Below, in pieces: positions 13,870-19,819 of a DNA stretch of 25,234 nt (the first letter of the stretch is position 1; each line of letters opens with the position of its first letter). A model generated the notes under the pieces. That model searched no databases. It was not told where the DNA came from and was given only the letters and a program-made list of their open reading frames with translations. The stretch comes from Lachnospiraceae bacterium UBA7160 (GTDB lineage: Bacteria; Bacillota; Clostridia; Lachnospirales; Lachnospiraceae). A program made the translations under genes and the position numbers. Where the stretch lies: assembly GCA_002491565.1 (NCBI GenBank), contig DKWE01000078.1:1-25234 (forward strand), given 5' to 3'.

Positions 13870-15669
13870 TTAGCCTTCTACCAGCTCAAGCTGATACAGA
13901 GCTGCGATGCCGTAACCGTCTGTGCAGTCTGTCGGCGGGATGTTGGATCCATCATCCTTCATCGGGTAATTCGTCCAAACAGTCTCATTTACCTCGTAGA
14001 ACATATCCGGTCTGTACATAAGTCCGAAGGACGGAACGTCTGTCAGATAGATCTCATTCAGTCTGGTGTAGTACTCTTTCAGCTTCGCCTCATCGGTCTC
14101 AGTTGCGAGCTTGTCCAGAATCTCATCCGCCTCTGCGTTTCTGTAGTGGCCGTAGTTACCGGAGTAGTTGATCTCCAGATCCGCGAACGGTCCATACAGG
14201 AACTGCTTACAACGATAGAACGGGTTCGTGATGGAAGCGCCTGTCGGGGAACTCATCGTGATCTCAAAGTTGCCAGTGGTGTAGTCGTCTGTGTATACGG
14301 ATGCCTCCGGGAAGTAGGTCTCGATCTCAATGCCGATCTCCTTGCCTGCTGCTGCAACGATCTCAAGAGATGCGTTCCAGTCTGTCCAGCCGCTCGGGCA
14401 CTCAGCCTTGAAGTGAAGGTTCTGTCCGTCAACCTCACGGATGCCGTCGCCGTCGGTATCTACGATGCCAGCCTCGTCGAGAAGCGCCTTCGCTCCTTCG
14501 ATGTCGCCGCCCTCCCACTGAAGATCCTTCAGTGCGTCGTGGTCAAACAGTGCCTGCTCCGGATCGCTCGGGTTCATCATTGATCTCGGATAATCCTTGA
14601 AGCTCGGGGACTGGTTCGACATAGCGGAGGAACGAATCTGCTCGAAATCGGTCGCCATAGCGATCGCCTTACGAACCTCTACGCGGTCAAGACCCGGAAC
14701 CTCGACATTGAAGAAGCAGGTCGGGATCGTGCTTGCCAGATTGTACGGCTCCTCGTCGATATAAGTCGTGATCGGAAGCTCTTTCTCCTCCCACAGCTTC
14801 TGGATGTCGGTCATGAATACCTGTGCAACGTCCACTTCGCCCGCCTCGAAAGCAACCTGTGCGTTGGAGTTGCCCTCGTAGATCGTGTGAGCGATGTACT
14901 TCGGTACCGGAAGAGATCCCCACATGGACTCTGCCTGGCCCCAGTAATTCTCATCGCGGATGAAGACAACCTTCTGGTCGTCATCGTAGTACGGCATATA
15001 CGGGCCGGATGCTACGAGGTCATCCATCTTGTCGAGCTTCATATCCTCCGGTGAGCCAGCTCTCTCTTCTACCTTCTCCAGATATGCCTTCTGCATGATG
15101 TACATCTTCTGGAGCATCTGCTTGATCATCAGCGGGTTCACTGCCACACCGTCATCACCAACTACGGAATTGATCTTAACGGTCGCATCGTCAACTGCCT
15201 CCATGGAGGTGATGAAAGAGGTCATTTCAACGCCGTATGCGGAGTTGCACTTTACATTGTAATCAAAGGTAGCAACTACGTCTGCAGCGGTAAGCGGCGT
15301 GCCATCGCTCCAGTGAGCGTCCGGATTCAGCTTCACGGTCATGGAAGCCATCGTCGCCTCGTCATCCCATGCCCACTCGGTGCCGAGCAGCGGATACAGC
15401 TCATTGTCAAGCAGATTGTACATGAACAGTGTCTCATAAATCAGTGTACGTGTGGAATCCTTCTGCTGAATGCCCATCGCGTTATTGGAGTTCGCGGACA
15501 TCGGGTTCCAGTCGTTGATCGTACCCCACTGCTGTCCAGCGAAGTAAAGTGTCTCATTTCTCGGTGTGGAGCCATCTCCCTCTGCAGCAAAAGCGCCGAT
15601 GCCAAAGCTCGATGCAACCATCGCTGCAGATGCAAGAGCTGCGATCAGTCTCATAGTTCTTTTTTTCAT
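13870..15669 (-). CDS. ABC solute-binding protein, family 5 (Opp/Dpp-like, probably oligosaccharide)
   Basis: A 599-residue extracytoplasmic binding protein, first gene of the transporter cluster. The signal peptide is KKRTMRLIAALASAAMVASS with likely cleavage near AFA-A (about residue 28). No lipobox cysteine is present. SBP_bac_5 marks include NETLYFAGQQWGTINDWNPM, the WSDGTPLTAADVVATFDYN motif, ASGPYMPYY, the RKAIAMATD motif and the C-terminal YTRLNEIYLTDVPSFGLMY. DTDGDGIREVDGQNL and the later GWTDWNASLEIV resemble binding proteins that carry beta-linked oligosaccharides rather than peptides (cello- or manno-oligosaccharide type in Thermotoga and clostridia). ATG is placed at 15669 behind GGGAGGA. 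It has its own promoter at 15750-15777. The sugar specificity is inferred from resemblance and from the adjacent mannosidase and esterase. Confidence 0.9.
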   Translation of the reverse strand: MKKRTMRLIAALASAAMVASSFGIGAFAAEGDGSTPRNETLYFAGQQWGTINDWNPMSANSNNAMGIQQKDSTRTLIYETLFMYNLLDNELYPLLGTEWAWDDEATMASMTVKLNPDAHWSDGTPLTAADVVATFDYNVKCNSAYGVEMTSFITSMEAVDDATVKINSVVGDDGVAVNPLMIKQMLQKMYIMQKAYLEKVEERAGSPEDMKLDKMDDLVASGPYMPYYDDDQKVVFIRDENYWGQAESMWGSLPVPKYIAHTIYEGNSNAQVAFEAGEVDVAQVFMTDIQKLWEEKELPITTYIDEEPYNLASTIPTCFFNVEVPGLDRVEVRKAIAMATDFEQIRSSAMSNQSPSFKDYPRSMMNPSDPEQALFDHDALKDLQWEGGDIEGAKALLDEAGIVDTDGDGIREVDGQNLHFKAECPSGWTDWNASLEIVAAAGKEIGIEIETYFPEASVYTDDYTTGNFEITMSSPTGASITNPFYRCKQFLYGPFADLEINYSGNYGHYRNAEADEILDKLATETDEAKLKEYYTRLNEIYLTDVPSFGLMYRPDMFYEVNETVWTNYPMKDDGSNIPPTDCTDGYGIAALYQLELVEG

Positions 15670-15697
15670 GTTAAATCCTCCCATTTGTTTTTTTCCC

Positions 15698-15738
15698 CGG
15701 AAACCGTAATCCATTTCCCCATAGCCTTTCGGTTTCCG
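15698..15738 (-). promoter_or_regulatory. Inverted repeat in the binding-protein leader
   Basis: CGGAAACCG (15698-15706) and CGGTTTCCG (15730-15738) are perfect inverted repeats separated by 23 bases. They lie between the promoter and the ribosome binding site, so they may be an operator or a leader hairpin. No second copy is seen upstream of the mannosidase or esterase. Confidence 0.45.
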
Positions 15739-15749
15739 CCGATAACCCT

Positions 15750-15777
15750 ATTATAGTCTTTTTCACCAAAAAATCAA
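15750..15777 (-). promoter_or_regulatory. Promoter of the transporter operon
   Basis: On the minus strand TTGATT, 16-base spacer, perfect TATAAT. AT-rich DNA lies upstream. The leader would be about 75 bases and include the inverted repeat at 15698-15738. Confidence 0.55.
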
Positions 15778-15918
15778 GAGAAAAATTCTTTTTTTGTACA
15801 GTTTATTTTCTATCTGGCTCTATAAGAGTCATTGTCGTTATCTATTCTGAAAATAAAATCGCTTGTTTTCGTGCAAAATTATGCAATCCGACATTTTAAT
15901 GCTCCATTTGCACACCGC

Positions 15919-15939
15919 AGGGCAAGCCTGGTTTGCCCT
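15919..15939. terminator. Hairpin just downstream of the esterase gene
   Basis: AGGGCAA, seven-base loop, TTGCCCT, a perfect 7-pair stem eight bases past the esterase stop codon. The minus strand, on which the esterase is read, has no T tract after it. The plus strand does (TCCTTTTTC). It may act as a weak terminator or as an mRNA 3' stabiliser. Confidence 0.4.
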
Positions 15940-15946
15940 TCCTTTT

Positions 15947-17290
15947 TCAGTCCTCCCATACGCGGTCGGAAAGCCCCTCGATGAACCCCGCCAGCTCAAG
16001 CGCCATATTCATTGCCTCTGACACACGCACATGTCCCGGCGTGCCACGTCCGGTCTCTTCAAACAGAAAATGGACAATCCTTGGATCGTTCAGCTCCGCG
16101 CAGACTCTTCCGATGCTGCGGTCCCAGCCGGGGTGATGATACAGGATCGTCGTTGTCAGCACGATCCACGCCCGCGGATAGATACGGCGCAGTTCCTGTA
16201 TCCATGCCTTGTAATGCGCCCGCCATTCCTCCGCCTTTGCCCCCCGGTAATCCTGCCGCATGATGTCTTCCGGATGCGCATCATTCTGACCGATTGCCAC
16301 CACTACAACATGAGGCGTATACCGCGCGAAATTCCACCGCTCCATGCGCGGCTGCATGCGGGATACTCCATCCGCACCGCCCGACGCCGCCAGTGACAGC
16401 TCTCCGCCTTGTCCATCCTCAGGGTAAAAATACACCCGGTCAAAGCAGCTCTCCATCCCGACTGTACCGCATCTGCCCCATGTGGTTTCCGGCTGGCTGA
16501 TTCTGCCCTGCTGCAGGTGCGTCTCGGGCTGCTCCTGCCTTCCTTCCTGACCTTCTGGCTCCGTCTTGCCCTGTCTTCCTTCCTGAACGCCTGGCTCCGT
16601 CCGGGCTGATCCCGACACTCCCTCCTGCAAATTCATCGCTGTCTGTCCGCTCTGCGGGCACGGCTCATAGTATCCCGTTCCATCCAGCAGCGCGATCCCG
16701 CCCTGCGCCACGATGTGTGCCCGCGCATGAAGCTTCCGTGCCGTCGCCCATGCAAAGGAAAAATAAGCGTTATTAAATTCTCCATTGTGCGGCGGGTCCA
16801 GGCTGCGCATATAGTCCACGGCCTCCGCTACCTCTCCCGCCGTCACGGAATCTCCGTAAAATTCTATTTTTTTGCGCGGCAATTTCCGCGCCTTCTCAAC
16901 CCGCGCACCGCGCTCCAGCAAAAAACCGAGAAAGGTAAACTCATGGCACTGATCCATGCGCTTGAAAAATGTCACCTCATGCTCCAAATCCCGATCGAGT
17001 CCCTCCGCCAGCACGACCTCCTCCGGTACGTTGTCCCGCTCGATCTTTCTCCGGTACTGTGTCTGGTCTACCAGCGCTCCGACCCACGAATCATGCCATC
17101 TGCGGCGGTTCACCACAACAGCCCTGACCCATCCTGAGCCGGAAAATGACATCCGGACAAAACTCCCCGGCTGCACAAACACAGGCGCTTCCCGGTCTGT
17201 ATCGTCAATCCGCCCACAGTAGACAAGCTCATCGTGCTCCGGTCCGACCAGTCTGACCCGCTCTGCATCATATTTTGTATAGTTCGCCAT
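15947..17290 (-). CDS. CE2-like SGNH acetylesterase
   Basis: A 447-residue protein with the two-part layout of carbohydrate esterase family 2: an N-terminal beta-sandwich (about 1-135) and an SGNH hydrolase domain. It shows FYGDSVTAG with nucleophile Ser148, AQGGIALLDG (block II glycine), AIGQNDAHPED (block III) and GTPGHVRVSEAM with a probable catalytic His420. CE2 enzymes remove O-acetyl groups from xylan, mannan or their oligosaccharides. No signal peptide is present, so it acts on imported sugars. Residues about 222-270 are a low-complexity Gln/Glu/Gly/Arg-rich insertion within the catalytic domain. The ATG at 17290 is chosen over an upstream frame start because AGGAGAGGGG precedes it and homology begins there. 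With the beta-mannosidase and transporter it fits use of acetylated manno-oligosaccharides. Confidence 0.87.
   Translation of the reverse strand: MANYTKYDAERVRLVGPEHDELVYCGRIDDTDREAPVFVQPGSFVRMSFSGSGWVRAVVVNRRRWHDSWVGALVDQTQYRRKIERDNVPEEVVLAEGLDRDLEHEVTFFKRMDQCHEFTFLGFLLERGARVEKARKLPRKKIEFYGDSVTAGEVAEAVDYMRSLDPPHNGEFNNAYFSFAWATARKLHARAHIVAQGGIALLDGTGYYEPCPQSGQTAMNLQEGVSGSARTEPGVQEGRQGKTEPEGQEGRQEQPETHLQQGRISQPETTWGRCGTVGMESCFDRVYFYPEDGQGGELSLAASGGADGVSRMQPRMERWNFARYTPHVVVVAIGQNDAHPEDIMRQDYRGAKAEEWRAHYKAWIQELRRIYPRAWIVLTTTILYHHPGWDRSIGRVCAELNDPRIVHFLFEETGRGTPGHVRVSEAMNMALELAGFIEGLSDRVWED
16535..16601 (-). repeat. 36-bp tandem repeat inside the esterase gene
   Basis: A 31-base block at 16535-16565 recurs at 16571-16601 with only a few changes (period 36, in frame). 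It encodes the repeating TEPGVQEGRQ and TEPEGQEGRQ of the inserted linker. The copies look recent. Confidence 0.7.
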
Positions 17291-17333
17291 ATTTTGGTCC
17301 CCTCTCCTGCCTTTTTTCGTAAAATAATACTTT

Positions 17334-17362
17334 ATTCTAGCATTGAGGGTACAAAAAAGCAA
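17334..17362 (-). promoter_or_regulatory. Candidate promoter of the esterase gene
   Basis: On the minus strand TTGCTT, 17-base spacer, TAGAAT, about 45 bases before the ATG at 17290. The -35 box lies in the base of the terminator at 17353-17387, so it could be active or merely part of that hairpin. Confidence 0.4.
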
Positions 17363-17387
17363 CACCCTGCAACTGCAGAGTGCTGCT
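17353..17387 (-). terminator. Intrinsic terminator upstream of the esterase
   Basis: On the minus strand the arms AGCAGCACTCTGC and GCAGGGTGTTGCT pair over 13 positions (two G-U) around the loop AGTT, followed directly by TTTTTT. The pairing is better on this strand than on the plus strand, where the G-U pairs become A-C mismatches. It therefore ends a leftward transcript, most simply that of the small gene at 17519-17740. Confidence 0.75.
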
Positions 17388-17518
17388 CTTTTCTTCTTTT
17401 CTGTTCCGATTCGGACAACTTGTTTCAAAGTACGCTCCTTATTACCATTCTGGCAAAACTCCGCAGAATAATGTTTCGTCGGCAAGGAGGTTTGACTGAA
17501 TATAAACGTGTTCGTGCG

Positions 17519-17740
17519 TTAGCGGCACACCATGCCCCACTGCAGTTCCCTTGCCGGCGTATCCCAGAACGCATGCCAGCGGCGGACCATTTTCTCGCGG
17601 AGTCTCTGAATTCTTCCATACTTATACTCTGTCCGGATATAAAATACCGGATTGCGTAATTCTGCCGCTCCTGCATCCTCCGCCATGATCTGCGGCATTT
17701 GTGCTCCATTTGCATAAAGATGATAATTCATAATGTTCAT
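17519..17740 (-). CDS. Small unrecognised protein
   Basis: A 73-residue open frame whose ATG is preceded by AAAGGAG at 8 bases, and whose transcript would end at the strong terminator about 130 bases downstream. The protein starts MNIMNYHLYANGAQMPQ and ends ELQWGMVCR. It is rich in Arg, Tyr and Trp in the second half (TEYKYGRIQRLREKMVRRWH). No signal peptide, membrane segment or known motif is seen. I do not recognise it. It could be a genuine small protein or the remaining head of a longer gene. An overlapping 96-residue frame (17425-17715) has no ribosome binding site and is less likely. Confidence 0.5.
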   Translation of the reverse strand: MNIMNYHLYANGAQMPQIMAEDAGAAELRNPVFYIRTEYKYGRIQRLREKMVRRWHAFWDTPARELQWGMVCR

Positions 17741-17814
17741 GACTGTTCTCCTTTTCTCTTATTCTTGTTTCTATTCGTATTCAGGCCTTTCGTATCTGGC
17801 CCTGATCCTGCTTT

Positions 17815-17897
17815 ATAAGGAAAGGAAGCTCCAGCTATGGGGAATAGGGTGGGAGGTGATCCGAATGATCTTCCCTGGAGCTGTCCCGTTTCCTTAT
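17815..17897. repeat. 83-base inverted repeat with nested stems
   Basis: ATAAGGAAA (17815-17823) pairs with TTTCCTTAT (17889-17897), and AGCTCCAG (17827-17834) pairs with CTGGAGCT (17875-17882). On the minus strand an inner GATC-ATTCG-GATC stem can also form. There is no T tract on either side, so it is not a terminator. It lies upstream of the small gene at 17519-17740 and between it and the AraC gene, so it may be leader RNA, an operator region or a small intergenic element. Confidence 0.5.
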
Positions 17898-18195
17898 GGC
17901 TATACAATACACGGATTCTGAAAAAAATACCAGTAGCTATCTTATCCTTTTTTATGCCGATTTTGATATTCTTCCTTTTTCTATTCAAGTCAATAATAAT
18001 TCATTTTTTGTGTATTTCTCATATATTGATAAATTTTAGGATGATTTTGATATTAGCATAAGATAATCTTGATTTATATTGATTTCTGTGCTACTCTGGG
18101 TTTGAGACCTTCTGATCCGGGCCAGCGTGGTTTTTACCGGCAAGACGGCAGAGTGACGCATATAAATAAAAAGAAAGAAAGGATGGAGGCCTGCT
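17898..18195. other. AT-rich upstream region of the regulator gene
   Basis: The stretch 17898-18195 is AT-rich and should hold the promoter of the AraC-type gene. Several TTGATA/TTGATT and GATAAT-like boxes are present (18028-18086), but none has convincing spacing. No gene or RNA is recognised. Confidence 0.4.
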
Positions 18196-19113
18196 ATGAC
18201 TGATAAGTCTGATACGTTTTCCTACTGTTCTTCTGAAGCAACCCACGAGATTGTAAGAGAAACAGACCATCTTCCCGTATTTATCAGCAGTCCGCTCCGG
18301 AACTCCTGTACACCGTTCACCTGCAAACCTTCAAGTGAATGCTGTACTTCTTCCTGTGTTCCGACTCACTGGCATGAATACTATGAATTTATCTATGTAT
18401 TAAATGACTCTATGACAGCCGTGGTGCAAGCAGACAAGTATCATCTGCACGCCGGAGACCTGCTCACCATCAACAGTGGGGAACTGCACGCGACAAAAAT
18501 TCATACCCGCCCGATGCCCTACCTCCTGCTCCAGCTCTCTGCCCAGCGGCTCCGGGAGCTGATACCGGATCTGGACCAGGTTCACTTCGCTACCTGCATT
18601 CGTGCAGAAGAAATGGAACAAACACCGGAGCTAAAGAAAACGCTGGAGGACCTTCGCCAGACCTTTGAAAACCACGAAGACGGCTACCGGCTACTTTTTA
18701 CCTCCAAGCTGTACGAGTTTCTTCATATATTGTACTGTCACTATTCCTGCCGCGTGATTTCCATGGCGGAAGCTACCGGCACCAGCCGGGACCACAAACG
18801 CGTCACAGAAGTCGTCGACTGGACGCAGGAGCATTACCGCGAGCCGCTCACGCTCGACGACGCAGCCGGACACCTCGGAATTTCGCGCGAATATTTCTGC
18901 CGGATTTTTAAGAAGCACACCGGGCAGACGTATCTGGAATTCCTCTGCTCGACGCGCACTGCCCGCTTCTACAATGAGCTGCAGGAGAGCGACAAGAGCA
19001 TTCCGCTTCTGATGGAAGAACACGGGATCACAAATTATAAAACCTTCATCCGCACCTTCAAGGACATGTACGGCACAACACCGCAAAAAGCGCGGCAGAG
19101 AACCAGCGCGTAG
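18196..19113 (+). CDS. AraC family transcriptional regulator
   Basis: A 305-residue regulator. The N-terminal cupin-type sensor domain starts around HWHEYYEFIYVL (His58, His60) and includes HLHAGDLLTINSGELHA. The C-terminal double helix-turn-helix (about 205-302) shows LTLDDAAGHLGISREYFCRIFKKHTGQTY and a second helix ending FKDMYGTTPQKAR. Such proteins usually activate adjacent sugar-use genes when they bind a sugar. GGAGG sits 6 bases before the ATG. It is divergent from, and next to, the esterase, transporter and mannosidase, so it is the natural regulator of that locus. Odd feature: residues 38-54 hold five cysteines (C-x4-C-x5-CC-x3-C) just before the cupin, unusual for the family. The inducer cannot be read from sequence. 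Confidence 0.9.
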   Translation: MTDKSDTFSYCSSEATHEIVRETDHLPVFISSPLRNSCTPFTCKPSSECCTSSCVPTHWHEYYEFIYVLNDSMTAVVQADKYHLHAGDLLTINSGELHATKIHTRPMPYLLLQLSAQRLRELIPDLDQVHFATCIRAEEMEQTPELKKTLEDLRQTFENHEDGYRLLFTSKLYEFLHILYCHYSCRVISMAEATGTSRDHKRVTEVVDWTQEHYREPLTLDDAAGHLGISREYFCRIFKKHTGQTYLEFLCSTRTARFYNELQESDKSIPLLMEEHGITNYKTFIRTFKDMYGTTPQKARQRTSA

Positions 19114-19809
19114 CTGACTCTCTTTAGACGCTTGTAAATGAAAACCTGCGCAAAATGGCAAAATTGGGTTCCGGTTTATCCCGGTTAGACCAAATCAGGC
19201 AGATATTACTGCCGCATATCCACGCAAAACCGTCAGGAATAAAGATCACACACTGTGGCAAAAGAAAACAGCAGACATCGTGCTATGACAGAAACTGCAG
19301 AAACACATGACGCCGGCGAATCGACTATCACAACGGCAGCGCCGGCAAATGCTAACGCCACATAAGGAAGGAATTTGAAAACAACAATCAAACCCATCAA
19401 CTATATGGGCGTTACAATCGAGTAGGAGGCGGTGATTAGCCGCCATCCTCTCACACCATATTGCGTGTCCAGATTGATACAATTTTTGCGTGGGTGCTAT
19501 CGTTTTTACATTTACCGCAAATGCCCTGAAATCAACACTTTTGGGAATGGCAAATGCACCCGTTCATGGGCGGCTATCGTTTTATTATTCGGAATTGCTG
19601 CATTTTCGATATTTGGGAGTGTAAAATTTAACGATATCCTGTTTTTCAAGATGGCTATCGTTATTTTTTGCACCCAAGGGATTATCATATTTTTGTAATT
19701 AGCCCTGTCAACTGGAATTTGTGTTTTATGTGGGCTTAACTAAATGTATGACTTTATCAATCCTTAGTAATATCAGAAATCTTTTTCGAACAGTGCATTT
19801 AGTCCTATA
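19114..19809. other. Long spacer with tiny ORFs and repeats
   Basis: About 700 bases between the AraC gene and the SMEK-STAND gene. The left half has normal base composition and two tiny open frames (19285-19425). The right half turns AT-rich and holds GCTATCGTT three times (19496, 19573, 19654). GGGTGC (19492-19497) is inverted as GCACCC at 19556-19561 and 19670-19675. An 88-residue hydrophobic open frame (19432-19698, GTG start only 2 bases after AGGAGG) is doubtful. The stretch looks like a worn junction of an accessory insertion. Confidence 0.5.
19285..19425 (+). other. Two tiny consecutive open frames, possible mobile-element remnant
   Basis: Frame 1 (19285-19365) encodes 26 residues, MTETAETHDAGESTITTAAP onward. 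Frame 2 (19375-19425) starts with TTG about 5 bases after GGAAGGA and encodes 16 residues, MKTTIKPINYMGVTIE. It is followed by AGGAGGCGGTGATTAGCCGC, which holds a small palindrome. From memory this layout resembles short conserved stretches found beside mobile elements in Lachnospiraceae, but I cannot verify that here. Neither frame is asserted to be a protein-coding gene. Confidence 0.3.
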
Positions 19810-19819
19810 TTAATGCACT
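19792..19819 (-). other. Hairpin overlapping the stop codon of the SMEK-STAND gene
   Basis: AGTGCATT and AATGCACT form a perfect 8-base inverted repeat with a 12-base loop. The minus-strand left arm includes the last sense codons of the large gene. No T tract follows, so termination is uncertain. Confidence 0.35.

Noticed and set aside
17733..17921. 62-residue plus-strand frame with hydrophobic start
   Set aside because: It overlaps the small minus-strand gene start and the 83-base inverted repeat, and has no ribosome binding site.
18090..18160. Possible tRNA-like or terminator stretch before the AraC gene
   Set aside because: No cloverleaf arms or T-loop sequence could be found and the stems are too short.
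18691..19161. 156-residue minus-strand frame
   Set aside because: It is antisense to the helix-turn-helix half of the AraC regulator.
19432..19698. 88-residue plus-strand frame with two hydrophobic stretches
   Set aside because: The AGGAGG is only 2 bases before the GTG and the frame contains the decayed repeats. A small membrane protein is not excluded but is not supported.
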